Shown here: positions 8,501 through 16,540 of the stretch, piece after piece
Position numbering within the stretch: position 1 is the first letter of the stretch
Layout of the letters: each line of letters begins with the position of its first letter
Origin: Lachnospiraceae bacterium
GTDB taxonomy: Bacteria > Bacillota > Clostridia > Lachnospirales > Lachnospiraceae
Direction of reading: 5' to 3'
Length of the DNA stretch: 34,636 bases
NCBI GenBank assembly: GCA_021202715.1
Contig: JAJQCL010000192.1
Coordinates: 1 to 34,636 of the forward strand
The notes under the pieces: generated by a model
Told to the model about the DNA's origin: nothing
The model's input: the letters and a program-made list of their open reading frames with translations, nothing else
The model's database searches: none
Translations under genes and position numbers: made by a program

Positions 8501-9265
8501 ATGCAGAGTACGTATTTCAGGGAGTACAGCGGCTATCTGAACCGGGAAATGGAGTTCAAGGTCTACGGATATGCCGGAAAGCCGGTGCTGTTTATCCCCT
8601 GTCAGAACGGGCGTTTTTTTGACTTTGAGGATTTTCACATGGCGGATGTGCTGGCCGGACGGATCGAGGAGGGGGAGATTCAGGTCTTCTCCGCAGACAC
8701 CATCGACGGGGAGACCTGGTCGAACGAGGGTGGCGACGTCCGGGACCGCATGGAGCAGCACGAGCGGTGGTTCCTGTATATCACGGAGGAGCTGGTGCCG
8801 CGGATCCATGAGCTCAACGACCGGCGCGGTTTCTGGAATGCGGGGCCGGGAATTATGACCTTCGGCTGCAGTATGGGAGCCTATCACGCGGGGAATCTGT
8901 ATTTCCGGCGGCCTGACCTGTTCGATCGGAACCTGTCCCTGAGCGGGATGTACGACACGAAGGGGATGATGGGCGAGTACCACGATGATCTGACCTACGA
9001 CAATTCCCCGGCAGAGTTTCTGAACGGGATGCCGGAGGAGCACCCCTGGATGGAGCGCTATCGCCACGGCAAATGCGTGATCTGCGTGGGGCAGGGCGCC
9101 TGGGAGGGGCCGATGATCGAGTCGACCAGGCGGGTGGATGAGGTCGTGAAGCGCCGGAACCTTCCCGTCTGGGTGGATTATTGGGGGTATGACGTCAATC
9201 ACGACTGGCCCTGGTGGTACCGTCAGACCGAGTATTTTATGCCCTGGCTTCTGGACGAGCAGTAG
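8501..9265 (+). CDS. Esterase family alpha/beta-hydrolase, second of pair
   Basis: Second putative esterase, 254 residues and cytoplasmic by lack of a signal peptide. The nucleophile elbow is FGCSMGAYHA (Ser124). The likely catalytic His is in DVNHDWPWWYRQ (His234). The sequence is clearly different from the preceding esterase, so this is not a recent duplication. Neither enzyme shows a carrier or binding domain. The ribosome binding site AGAGGAGAG lies directly upstream of the ATG. It is probably cotranscribed with its neighbours. The context with an ATP-grasp enzyme suggests action on a small ester, thioester or amide product of that enzyme, which is inference only. Confidence 0.8.
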   Translation: MQSTYFREYSGYLNREMEFKVYGYAGKPVLFIPCQNGRFFDFEDFHMADVLAGRIEEGEIQVFSADTIDGETWSNEGGDVRDRMEQHERWFLYITEELVPRIHELNDRRGFWNAGPGIMTFGCSMGAYHAGNLYFRRPDLFDRNLSLSGMYDTKGMMGEYHDDLTYDNSPAEFLNGMPEEHPWMERYRHGKCVICVGQGAWEGPMIESTRRVDEVVKRRNLPVWVDYWGYDVNHDWPWWYRQTEYFMPWLLDEQ

Positions 9266-9334
9266 CTGACAGTCGAAGCCGAAAACGAAGAAGTGCAGGA
9301 AACCGGGCCGCAGCGAGCGGAGCGGCTGTCATTT

Positions 9335-9390
9335 ATGCGCAGGGCTGCGTAAGGAATTTTTCCGGCTGACGCCGGATGCAGCCCGCGCAG
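9335..9390. repeat. Dispersed palindromic repeat, copy A
   Basis: GCGCAGGGCTGC near 9337-9348 pairs with GCAGCCCGCGC at 9379-9389. Inside is a hairpin, TCCGGC-TGAC-GCCGGA (9361-9376). The first 45 bases recur at 33003-33046 with 42 of 45 positions equal. No coding function is seen. It lies in the 179-bp gap between esterase 2 and the ATP-grasp gene. Confidence 0.75.
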
Positions 9391-9391
9391 G

Positions 9392-9424
9392 CGAGTAAGA
9401 GGCGATAAAGCTGCCTCCTACTCG
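9392..9424. repeat. Hairpin upstream of the ATP-grasp gene
   Basis: CGAGTAAGAGGC (9392-9403) pairs with GCCTCCTACTCG (9413-9424), apart from one internal mismatch. It ends about 20 nt before the ATG at 9445, just before the AAAGGAGAGG ribosome binding site. It could modulate translation of the third gene of the esterase operon. Confidence 0.55.
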
Positions 9425-9444
9425 ATTGAAAAGGAGAGGAAACC

Positions 9445-10629
9445 ATGAATTTTATTTTTATTTCACCGAATTTTCCCACGAACTATTATCATTTCTGTGA
9501 GGAGCTGAAGAAGAACGGCGTCAATGTCCTGGGCATCGGCGACTGCCCCTACGGGGAGCTGACGCCGGAGTGCCGGGGATCTCTGAACGAATACTATAAG
9601 GTGGATTCGCTGGAGGATTATGACGCGGTCTACCGGGCGGTGGCCTTTTTTGCCTTCAAATACGGTCGCATCGACTGGATCGAGAGCAACAATGAATACT
9701 GGCTGGAGCAGGATGCGGCGCTGCGGACGGATTTCCATGTGACCACCGGCTTCCAGACCTCGGACATGAAGAAGGTCAAGTATAAATCGGCCATGAAGGC
9801 TTATTATAAGAAGGCCGGGATCCCCACGGCCCGCTATCTGATGGTCAGCACACTGCTGGCGGTGAAGACCTTCGCCGAGGAGGTCGGCTATCCGGTCATC
9901 GTCAAGCCGGACAACGGCGTGGGCGCCAGTGACACGCATCGTATTGAAAATGAGGAGGAGCTTACGGCCTTCTTCGAGCGCCCGATCGATGTCCCCTACA
10001 TCATGGAGGAGCTGGTGCGCGGCGTGGTCTGCTCCTACGACGCGATCATCGACAGCGAGGGGCATCCGATCTTTGAGTCCGGCAATGTCTCCCCGATGAA
10101 CATCATGGATATCGTCAACGATCAGGACAACTGCTTCTTCTACATGGTAAAGAACCTGCCCGATGATGTGCGGGACGCCGGACGGCGCACGATCGCCGCG
10201 TTCGAGGTGAAGAGCCGTTTCGTGCATCTGGAATTCTTCCGTCTGCAGGAGGATCAGGAGGGGCTGGGGAAGAAGGGCGACATCGTCGGCCTGGAGGTGA
10301 ACATGCGTCCCTCCGGCGGCGTCAGCCCCGATATGCACAATTTCGCCAACAGCACCGATGTGTACAAGATCTGGGCAGATATGGTGACTTACGACAGTTC
10401 CCTCTACGGGCAGGGTGGCGAGCACTATTACTGCGGCTTCGGCAGCCGCCGGAAGGAGCACACATTCCGGCGCAGCCACGAGGAGATCATGGCGAAATAC
10501 GGCCCCCACATCTGCCAGGAGGGCCCCGTGCCGGAGGCTCTCTCCAGCGCCATGGGCGATTATATGTATCTGGTTCGCTTCAAGGAGGAGGACGAGCTGT
10601 TCAACTTTATCCGGGAGCTGTTCGAGTAA
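9445..10629 (+). CDS. ATP-grasp domain enzyme (carbamoyl-phosphate-synthase-like)
   Basis: ATP-grasp superfamily ligase of 394 residues. An N-terminal pre-ATP-grasp fold begins NFIFISPNFPTNYYHFCEEL. The ATP-binding loop is YPVIVKPDNGVGAS (149-162). Metal/ATP ligand candidates are Glu263 in HLEFFRL and Glu284/Asn286 in LEVNMRPSGG. Such enzymes activate a carboxylate as acyl-phosphate and join it to an amine, thiol or hydroxyl. Carboxylate and acceptor are unknown. The start has a clear AAAGGAGAGG site. It is the third gene after two esterases on the same strand, which suggests a shared pathway. The distance is filled by palindromic sequence, so a separate promoter cannot be excluded. Confidence 0.85.
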   Translation: MNFIFISPNFPTNYYHFCEELKKNGVNVLGIGDCPYGELTPECRGSLNEYYKVDSLEDYDAVYRAVAFFAFKYGRIDWIESNNEYWLEQDAALRTDFHVTTGFQTSDMKKVKYKSAMKAYYKKAGIPTARYLMVSTLLAVKTFAEEVGYPVIVKPDNGVGASDTHRIENEEELTAFFERPIDVPYIMEELVRGVVCSYDAIIDSEGHPIFESGNVSPMNIMDIVNDQDNCFFYMVKNLPDDVRDAGRRTIAAFEVKSRFVHLEFFRLQEDQEGLGKKGDIVGLEVNMRPSGGVSPDMHNFANSTDVYKIWADMVTYDSSLYGQGGEHYYCGFGSRRKEHTFRRSHEEIMAKYGPHICQEGPVPEALSSAMGDYMYLVRFKEEDELFNFIRELFE

Positions 10630-10634
10630 AAAGA

Positions 10635-10709
10635 ACTCCGGCCTGTAGCCGGAGAAGAGATACAATGTGGGAAACGGCCGCCGCAGGAGAACTTCGGGCG
10701 GCCGTTTCC
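10635..10709 (+). promoter_or_regulatory. Two strong hairpins between the ATP-grasp and YdcF-like genes
   Basis: The first hairpin is CTCCGGC-CTGTA-GCCGGAG (near 10636-10654). The second has a 13-bp stem, GGAAACGGCCGCC at 10670-10682 with its complement at 10697-10709. Neither has a T-tract. The second ends 9 nt before the GGAGGAG of the next gene. They may be weak terminators, RNA-stabilising structures or a leader element. Confidence 0.5.
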
Positions 10710-10728
10710 GCAGGGAGGAGTACGAACG

Positions 10729-11484
10729 ATGGAATGGATCCTGGGAGCGGCAGGAGCTTTCTGCTTTGTATATTTTGTTGTGTGCGGCCTTTACGCCGGG
10801 TTCGGCGCGTCTTTTCTCGGCCTCTGGCCGGTACTGGGCGTCTTCCTGACGATATGGGCGTTGTCCATGCATCAGGTGAAGGCCGGGCATGTGCTGATCC
10901 ACCTGCCCCGGGGGCTGAAGATTGCCATCTCCGGCGTCCTCCTGTTGGGCGTTCTGGTTTTTGCCGTCATGGAGATCTTGATTGCCTCGCAGATGTTTGC
11001 TGCCGGGGAAGAGAATCTCGATTACCTCATCGTCCTCGGCGCGCAGGTGCGGGGCGACACGGTCAGTGTGGCTCTGGAGGCGCGGCTTGAGAGTGCGAAG
11101 GCCTATCTGGAGGAGAATCCAGACACGCAGGCGATCCTCTCCGGCGGTCAGGGATCCGGTGAGAACCTGACGGAGGCGAAGGCCATGTACGAGTGGCTGA
11201 CAGAGCGGGGCATTGACGGGAACCGTCTGATTCTGGAGGAGGCTTCTACCAGCACCTGGGAGAACCTGACCTTCAGCCGGGAACTCATCGGTTCCACGGA
11301 TGTCTCCGTGGGCATCGTCACCAACAATTTCCACGTTTACCGGGGGACGATGCTGGCCCGGTGCGCCGGTTTCACGCAGGTGTCCGGCATCGCCGCCGAA
11401 TCGCACACGGTCATGCAGCTGCACTTCCTCGTCCGGGAGGGGCTGGCTTTGGCGAAGGATCTGGTGAGGTACCGGATGCTATGA
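10729..11484 (+). CDS. YdcF/SanA-like DUF218 membrane protein
   Basis: 251-residue protein with an N-terminal hydrophobic part (about four membrane segments between residues 1 and 90) and a DUF218 (YdcF/ElyC/SanA) domain at about residues 97-235. Conserved segments are LDYLIVLGAQVRG, ILSGGQGSGE, EASTSTWENL and GIVTNNFHVYRG. Relatives in E. coli are linked to envelope integrity and possibly to polyprenyl-phosphate metabolism, but the biochemical function of the family is not settled. The start is set by GGAGGAG 9 nt upstream of the ATG. Single gene, closed by the terminator at 11601. Confidence 0.87.
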   Translation: MEWILGAAGAFCFVYFVVCGLYAGFGASFLGLWPVLGVFLTIWALSMHQVKAGHVLIHLPRGLKIAISGVLLLGVLVFAVMEILIASQMFAAGEENLDYLIVLGAQVRGDTVSVALEARLESAKAYLEENPDTQAILSGGQGSGENLTEAKAMYEWLTERGIDGNRLILEEASTSTWENLTFSRELIGSTDVSVGIVTNNFHVYRGTMLARCAGFTQVSGIAAESHTVMQLHFLVREGLALAKDLVRYRML

Positions 11485-11600
11485 TGCAGCCATACGTGTG
11501 GACACTATAGTTTTTTTAGTGTTTAACACGAAAAACATGAAAAGAAAGAAGACTTTTTCAGGTTTGACCGTAACAAATATGAAAAACAGGGATAAAAATA

Positions 11601-11641
11601 CACCCCGGCCGCAGGTTTCAAAGGCCGGGGTGCCATCTTTT
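11601..11641. terminator. Bidirectional terminator between the ydcF-like gene and metY
   Basis: 10-bp stem CACCCCGGCC (11601-11610) with GGCCGGGGTG (11623-11632), then CCATCTTTTT on the plus strand. On the minus strand the stem is followed by TATTTTTA. It serves both convergent genes. Confidence 0.88.
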
Positions 11642-11653
11642 TCTACTTGTTGT

Positions 11654-12958
11654 CTACCGCACCGCTTCAAAGGCGCTCTCCAGGGCGGCGATCAGGTCGT
11701 CCGCATTCTCGATGCCGATGGAGAGGCGGATGGTGTTCGGTTTAATTCCCTGATCTAACAGCTCTTCGTCTGTGAGCTGGGAGTGGGTGGTGCTGGCCGG
11801 GTGAATTACGAGCGATTTCACGTCGGCGACGTTGGCCAACAGGGAGAAGATGGGCAGATTGTCGATGAATTTCTTTGCCGTTTCGGCGTCTCCTTTGATT
11901 TCAAAGGTGAAGATCGAGCCGCCGCCGTGGGGGAAATACTTCTCATACAGCGCGTGGCTGGGTTCGCTGGGGAGGGACGGATGGTGAACCGCCTCCACCT
12001 GGGGATGGTTGTCCAGATAATCTACAACCTTCAGGGCATTTTCCACGTGCTTATTCACGCGCAGGGAGAGGGTCTCCAGGCCCTGGAGGAAGAGGAAGGC
12101 GTGGAACGGGGAGAGCGTCGCGCCGGTGTCCCGCAGCAGGATGGCCCGGATGTAGGTGGCGAAGGCCGCCGGGCCGACCGCCTCGGCGAAGGAGATGCCG
12201 TGGTAGCTGGGGTTCGGCTCCGAGATCCATGGATAGCGGCCGGAGGCTTTCCAGTCGAAGGTGCCGCCGTCGACGATGACGCCGCCGATGGCCGTGCCGT
12301 GACCGCCGATAAATTTGGTGGCGGAGTGGACGACGATGTCAGCGCCGTATTCGATCGGCCGCACCAGGTAGGGCGTGGCGAAGGTCGAGTCGATGACCAG
12401 CGGAATCCCGTGCCGGTGGGCGACCTGCGCTACGGCCTCGATGTCAATGATGTTGGAATTGGGATTGCCGAGGGTCTCGATGAAGAGCGCCTTGGTATTC
12501 TCCTGAATCGCCGCTTCGAAGGAACCCTCTTCGTCCGGATCCACGAAGGTGGTGGTGATGCCGGAGGTCAGCGGCAGCGTGTGCGCCAACAGGTTGTAGG
12601 TGCCGCCGTAAATGGTCTTCGAGGCCACGATGTGCTCGCCGCTTTTGGCCAGAGCCAGGAAAGCATACTCGATGGCTGCCGCGCCGGAAGCCGTCGCTAC
12701 CGCGGCTGAGCCGCCCTCCAGAGAGGCCATCCTCTCCTCAAAGACGCTGTCCGTGGGATTGGTCAGTCTCCCATAGATATTGCCCGCATCCCGCAGTCCG
12801 AAGCGGTCCGCTGCGTGCTGTGAATTGTGGAAGACGAAGGAGGTGCTGGCGTAAATGGGGACGGCCCGTGCGTCCGTCGCAGGGTCCGCCTGCTCCTGCC
12901 CGATGTGCAGCTGCCTCGTCTCAAAGCTCCAGTTTTTAGAATCACGAATGTCAGACAT
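11654..12958 (-). CDS. metY: O-acetylhomoserine sulfhydrylase
   Basis: PLP enzyme of the Cys/Met metabolism family that makes homocysteine from O-acetyl-L-homoserine and sulfide (direct sulfhydrylation route to methionine), cytoplasmic. It has 434 residues, normal for MetY and longer than cystathionine synthases or lyases. The N-terminal ETRQLHIGQ block, the YGRLTNPT segment, IETLGNPNSN and the PLP lysine in HSATKFIGGHG (Lys215) are present. The frame opens at 12988. The ATG at 12958 is chosen because AAGGAGG lies 8 nt upstream. It has its own promoter and a structured leader of about 120 nt. Homocysteine synthase is the most likely activity. Confidence 0.94.
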   Translation of the reverse strand: MSDIRDSKNWSFETRQLHIGQEQADPATDARAVPIYASTSFVFHNSQHAADRFGLRDAGNIYGRLTNPTDSVFEERMASLEGGSAAVATASGAAAIEYAFLALAKSGEHIVASKTIYGGTYNLLAHTLPLTSGITTTFVDPDEEGSFEAAIQENTKALFIETLGNPNSNIIDIEAVAQVAHRHGIPLVIDSTFATPYLVRPIEYGADIVVHSATKFIGGHGTAIGGVIVDGGTFDWKASGRYPWISEPNPSYHGISFAEAVGPAAFATYIRAILLRDTGATLSPFHAFLFLQGLETLSLRVNKHVENALKVVDYLDNHPQVEAVHHPSLPSEPSHALYEKYFPHGGGSIFTFEIKGDAETAKKFIDNLPIFSLLANVADVKSLVIHPASTTHSQLTDEELLDQGIKPNTIRLSIGIENADDLIAALESAFEAVR

Positions 12959-13077
12959 GTTCAATTCCTCCTTACATATATTCCGCATGACTTCAGAAAA
13001 GCTCCCGCAGCGGCTTTGCTGAGTATGAGCTGATTCGTCCTGTAATATACCGAACCGTCAGGCGAATGATGTTTTCT
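12959..13077 (-). promoter_or_regulatory. Structured leader of metY with a terminator-like hairpin
   Basis: The region from the predicted transcription start to metY is about 118 nt. On the minus strand it holds a hairpin AGCTC-CAGC / GCTG-GAGCT (13001-13032) directly followed by TTTTCTG, plus an upstream pairing option ATTCG / CGAAT. The S-box start and the T-box motif were looked for and not seen. Either an uncharacterised attenuator or a plain structured leader. Confidence 0.4.
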
Positions 13078-13083
13078 GGCATT

Positions 13084-13112
13084 ATTATACGGAATGGGAG
13101 GATGCCTGTCCA
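13084..13112 (-). promoter_or_regulatory. Promoter of metY
   Basis: Minus strand -35 TGGACA (13107-13112), 17-bp spacer, -10 TATAAT (13084-13089). It directly follows the terminator of the upstream operon. Confidence 0.75.
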
Positions 13113-13127
13113 ATACGTGAAAAACAT

Positions 13128-13158
13128 AGCGAGGTATAGCTTGAAACTATACCTCGCT
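13128..13158 (-). terminator. Terminator of the capK-like/wecE/GT2/ATP-grasp operon
   Basis: Perfect 12-bp stem, AGCGAGGTATAG with its complement (13128-13139 and 13147-13158), 7-nt loop. On the minus strand it is followed by ATGTTTTTC. Confidence 0.88.
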
Positions 13159-13220
13159 GCCAGATCCTGTTCTATGACGATGATACCAGGGACGAGTGTC
13201 ATGAATGAAGCGCTTACATT

Positions 13221-14399
13221 TTAATCTACAGATATCTTGATGTTTTTCAGCGCCTCTTTGAGCGTCTCCTCGGCTTCGGTCAGCGTCCGTCCCTTGGTGA
13301 TCACATGCCCGATCCGGTCCGGTCCGACGTGGAACTTCCGTACGGAATCCCCGACGCCGTAATCGAAATGGATCTCGCAGAGATTCCCGCCCACGGTGTT
13401 CTCATTCTGAATCGAGGAGATGATTCCGGTCCGGTCGCTTCTCAGCAGCTTGCTGGCATTGGGAACGGCCATCTCGCTGGCGAAGGAGACATCCTCGCCG
13501 AGGGCCGCGCGGATCATTTTCTCATAATAATTGTAGCCGTAGTAGATCGATACCAGCTCTGCGAGGCAGGTGGCGCCGGAGCGCCCGCCGATTTCCAGCA
13601 CATAGACCTTACCCTCTGACAGAATGAAGTCGGCGTTGATGGCGCAGTTGTCGATCCCAAGGGCGGCCGCAGCTCCGGCCAGCTGACGGCGGGTATCTTC
13701 AATCACTTCGTCGCTTTGCTCATACGGCGCGAAATGCCCGGCCGGGACGCCGGTATCCCCGTGAAAGACATAATCTCCATGAGGCAGGATGAACTGAAGC
13801 TCATGATTCCGGATATAGGCCTGTGCGCCGAATTCTTCTCCTTCGATGAATTCCTCGACAATGTAATAATCGAGCCGCGTGTTCGCGCGTACATTTTCCC
13901 GCGCTGCGGCGAACTGCGTTTCGTCATCCACGCGCATGATGCCGCGGCTTCCCGACGTGTCCACCGCTTTGAACATCAGCGGCAGCCGGAGCCCGGCGAG
14001 CTTCCCGGCGAGATCCGCCTCATCGATCGCTACGCGGCGGAAACGGGCCGTGCGCACACCGGCGGCCTCGTATTTCTCCTTCATCAGGAACTTATTGGAC
14101 GCATTTTTCGCCGCTTCATAGCTCAGGCCGGTCAGACCGAGTGCGTCGCAGACCTTCCCGATCGTGACGACGGCGACGTCGGTTCCCGCCGTGAGGATGC
14201 CGTCGATCTGTTCTTCGCGGGCGATCTCCAGAATTTTATCAGCATCGACGGTATTTTCATAGTACACCTTGTCGGCCGCGGCAAAACCCGGATAGTTTCC
14301 GGGGATGCTGACGACGATGGTATACAGCCCCATCTGCCGGGCAGTCTCAATCAGCGGCAGCTGATAGATCCCCGCTCCCAGTATCATCAATTTCTTCAT
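13221..14399 (-). CDS. ATP-grasp ligase of the glycan operon
   Basis: 392-residue ATP-grasp enzyme, PurK/biotin-carboxylase-like. The N-terminal Rossmann-like part starts KKLMILGAGIYQLPLI. The ATP-binding segment is LPLMFKAVDTSGSRGI (about 146-161) and the metal-binding end is VLEIGGRSGATC. It likely joins a carboxylic acid to an amino group. Its place at the end of an operon with a sugar 4-aminotransferase suggests that it acylates or aminoacylates the amino sugar or a related building block; this is inference. The ATG at 14399 lies 53 bp inside the preceding glycosyltransferase gene, with AGGAAAG upstream, so translation may be coupled. Confidence 0.83.
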   Translation of the reverse strand: MKKLMILGAGIYQLPLIETARQMGLYTIVVSIPGNYPGFAAADKVYYENTVDADKILEIAREEQIDGILTAGTDVAVVTIGKVCDALGLTGLSYEAAKNASNKFLMKEKYEAAGVRTARFRRVAIDEADLAGKLAGLRLPLMFKAVDTSGSRGIMRVDDETQFAAARENVRANTRLDYYIVEEFIEGEEFGAQAYIRNHELQFILPHGDYVFHGDTGVPAGHFAPYEQSDEVIEDTRRQLAGAAAALGIDNCAINADFILSEGKVYVLEIGGRSGATCLAELVSIYYGYNYYEKMIRAALGEDVSFASEMAVPNASKLLRSDRTGIISSIQNENTVGGNLCEIHFDYGVGDSVRKFHVGPDRIGHVITKGRTLTEAEETLKEALKNIKISVD

Positions 14400-15339
14400 T
14401 TCCTTTTTCTTTCCTCTCTATTCCGCAGGTTTCCCGCACGACGTACTGCGGATTCCGGTTCATTCCCAGGAACATCCGCCCCACATATTCACCGATCAGC
14501 CCCATGAAGAGAAGGTTGACGCCGGAGAAAAAGCAGATGGCGGCCATCATCGAGGGCCAGCCGATGGCCATGGAGGGATTCAGCAGTCTGCGGATGACGA
14601 TAAACAGGGCGCCCAGGATGCCCAGTACCGAGAATACATAGCCCACATAGGTGGCCAGTCGGAGCGGTACGACCGAGAAGCCGATGATGTTCGACCAGAG
14701 CCGCACGAGCTTCTTGAAGGTGTAGTTCGACTTGCCCACCTCGCGTTCGAAATGTTCGATCGGAATGCAGCTGATATTTCGGGTGGTCCGCAGGAACAGC
14801 CCCTGCGTATAGGCGTAGGCTCCTTTATACTGAATCACATAATCACGGACAAATTTGCGGGTCACCCAGTAGCTCGAAGAGCGCAGCCACTTTGGCTTGC
14901 CGATCAGAATCCGGGAGGAGATGTAATTGATATAGCTGCCGAAATTGCGGAAGCCGCTGTGTTTCTTCTCCGGATAATAGCCGTAAACCAGGTCATAGCC
15001 CTTCTCATATTCGGTCAGGAGCTTCCCCAGCTGCGAGGGATGCGTCTGCATGTCGTCATCCATGCCGATGATCGTATCGCCGGTGGCGAAGTTTAAGGCC
15101 GCCATGATCGCGTTGTGCTGCCCGGCATTGTGAGCCAGAAGGATGACTTTCACGTCACTGCGGGTGCGGCTCAGCTCCCGCAGCACCTGCGCGGTGGCGC
15201 CATCGTCCGGAGAGCAGTCGTCCACGAGGACAAATTCGTGCTCCGGATATCCCAGGCGGTCGAGCTCTTCCGCGGTCAGTGTGACAACCTTCCCGATCGT
15301 GCGGCTTGAATTGTAGCAGGGAATCACGACCGAGATCAT
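14347..15339 (-). CDS. GT2 glycosyltransferase, polyprenyl-phosphate type (CsbB/ArnC/DPM1-like)
   Basis: 330-residue family 2 glycosyltransferase. The GT-A domain shows VVIPCYNS, the nucleotide-binding LVDDCSPDDGA and the metal motif GMDDDMQTHPSQL. Two C-terminal hydrophobic segments (about 226-250 and 262-288) anchor it to the membrane, the layout of enzymes that load one sugar on polyprenyl phosphate at the inner face. It is the likely step that places the WecE product on a lipid carrier. The start overlaps the wecE stop as ATGA (15336-15339), with GGGAGG 8 nt upstream. The hydrophilic tail past residue 300 overlaps the ATP-grasp start. Confidence 0.87.
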   Translation of the reverse strand: MISVVIPCYNSSRTIGKVVTLTAEELDRLGYPEHEFVLVDDCSPDDGATAQVLRELSRTRSDVKVILLAHNAGQHNAIMAALNFATGDTIIGMDDDMQTHPSQLGKLLTEYEKGYDLVYGYYPEKKHSGFRNFGSYINYISSRILIGKPKWLRSSSYWVTRKFVRDYVIQYKGAYAYTQGLFLRTTRNISCIPIEHFEREVGKSNYTFKKLVRLWSNIIGFSVVPLRLATYVGYVFSVLGILGALFIVIRRLLNPSMAIGWPSMMAAICFFSGVNLLFMGLIGEYVGRMFLGMNRNPQYVVRETCGIERKEKGNEEIDDTGSGDLSAAAD

Positions 15340-16478
15340 TTTGTGTGCCTCCCTGCGTAAAACTGTTTGATGCGTTCACAGACGGCGGTTACGTCGTCCT
15401 CGGTCAGCCCGTAGTACAGAGGAAGGCGCAGCAGCCGGTTACTCTCTCGGGTGGTATAGACGTCTTCCCCGTGGAAACGGCCGAACCGTTCACCGGCCGG
15501 GGCTGTATGCAGAGGAAGATAATGGAAGACCGCGGAGATCCCCGCTTCCTTCAGCCAGGCGATCAGCTCTGTCCGCTCCTCGATGTTGGCGGCCTTGATG
15601 TAAAACATATGTGCGTTATGGACGCAGCCCGCGGGAATGACGGGCAGTTCGATGGCTCCGGATGCGGCCAGAGCACTGAGCTGTTCCCGATACAGCTCCC
15701 AGCTGTGCATGCGGTCCTCATAGATTTCCTGTGCCAGCTCAAGCTGTGCCCAGAGATAGGCCGCATTCAGCTCGCTCGGCAGATAGGAGGATCCCAGATC
15801 CACCCAGGTATATTTGGAAATCTCTCCGCGGTAAAATTTGCTGCGGTTCGTCCCTTTTTCACGGATGATCTCGGCCCGTTCCACGGCCGCGGGATCCCGG
15901 ATCAGGATCGCGCCGCCCTCGCCCATGCTGTAGTTCTTGGTTTCATGGAAGCTGTAGCAGCCGAAGTCTCCGATGGCCCCCAGCGCCTGGCCTTTATATG
16001 AAGACATGACGCCCTGAGCCGCATCCTCGATCACGCAGAGATGGTATCGGCGGGCGATGTCCATGATCGTGTCCATCTCGCAGGATACCCCGGCGTAGTG
16101 CACCGGCACGATGGCGCGGGTCTTCGCGGTGACCGCGTCTTCGATGAGGTTCTCATCGATGTTCATGGTATCCGGGCGGATATCGACAAAGACGACCGTG
16201 GCCCCGCGGAGGACGAACGCGTCCGCCGTCGATACAAAGGTGTAGGAAGGCATGATCACTTCATCGCCCGGATGAATGTCCGCGAGCAGGGCTGCCATCT
16301 CGGTTGCATGGGTGCAGGAGGTGGTAAGCAACGCCTTCGCCGTTCCGGTCTTTTCCTCGATCCATCGGTTGCACTTCTGCGTAAAAGCGCCGTCGCCGCA
16401 GATCTTGTGGGATCTCACAGCCTCCATGATGTACTTGTCTTCCCGACCCGTATAGGGCGGTATGTTGAACTTGATCAT
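15336..16478 (-). CDS. wecE: dTDP-4-amino-4,6-dideoxygalactose transaminase (WecE/RffA-like)
   Basis: PLP-dependent sugar aminotransferase of the DegT/DnrJ/EryC1 family, 380 residues. Resemblance to E. coli WecE is very high along the whole length as recalled: CGDGAFTQKC, PGDEVIMPSYTFVSTADAF, IVPVHYAGVSCEMDTIM, VIEDAAQGVMSSYKG, and the PLP lysine in SFHETKNYSMGEGG (Lys181). E. coli WecE converts dTDP-4-keto-6-deoxyglucose to dTDP-4-amino-4,6-dideoxygalactose (dTDP-Fuc4N) for enterobacterial common antigen. Here it sits in a Gram-positive type operon without rmlA/rmlB or the acetyltransferase wecD in view. The ribosome binding site is AGGGAGA. The exact product stereochemistry is inferred from similarity. 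Confidence 0.92.
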   Translation of the reverse strand: MIKFNIPPYTGREDKYIMEAVRSHKICGDGAFTQKCNRWIEEKTGTAKALLTTSCTHATEMAALLADIHPGDEVIMPSYTFVSTADAFVLRGATVVFVDIRPDTMNIDENLIEDAVTAKTRAIVPVHYAGVSCEMDTIMDIARRYHLCVIEDAAQGVMSSYKGQALGAIGDFGCYSFHETKNYSMGEGGAILIRDPAAVERAEIIREKGTNRSKFYRGEISKYTWVDLGSSYLPSELNAAYLWAQLELAQEIYEDRMHSWELYREQLSALAASGAIELPVIPAGCVHNAHMFYIKAANIEERTELIAWLKEAGISAVFHYLPLHTAPAGERFGRFHGEDVYTTRESNRLLRLPLYYGLTEDDVTAVCERIKQFYAGRHTK

Positions 16479-16540
16479 TGTTCACGGTCTCCCTGTGTTA
16501 TGTATCCGCGTCCTGTATGCTGCTCCCCCAAAGGGCGTTT

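Noticed and set aside
9463..11424. 653-codon open frame on the minus strand
   Set aside because: It is antisense to the ATP-grasp and YdcF-like genes, which have clear motifs and ribosome binding sites. The translation is rich in His, Gly and Arg with no recognisable domain, as expected from codon bias in GC-rich genes.
11502..11522. Hairpin ACACTA/TAGTGT with an inner T-run after the YdcF-like gene
   Set aside because: The T-run lies in the loop instead of after the stem, and a much stronger terminator follows at 11601. It is probably a chance structure.
12959..13077. S-box (SAM-I) riboswitch or T-box upstream of metY
   Set aside because: The characteristic start and core motifs of either class were not found by eye; kept only as an undefined structured leader.
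13716..14507. 263-codon plus-strand frame opposite the ATP-grasp gene
   Set aside because: Antisense to a gene with clear ATP-grasp motifs; its own translation has no family features.
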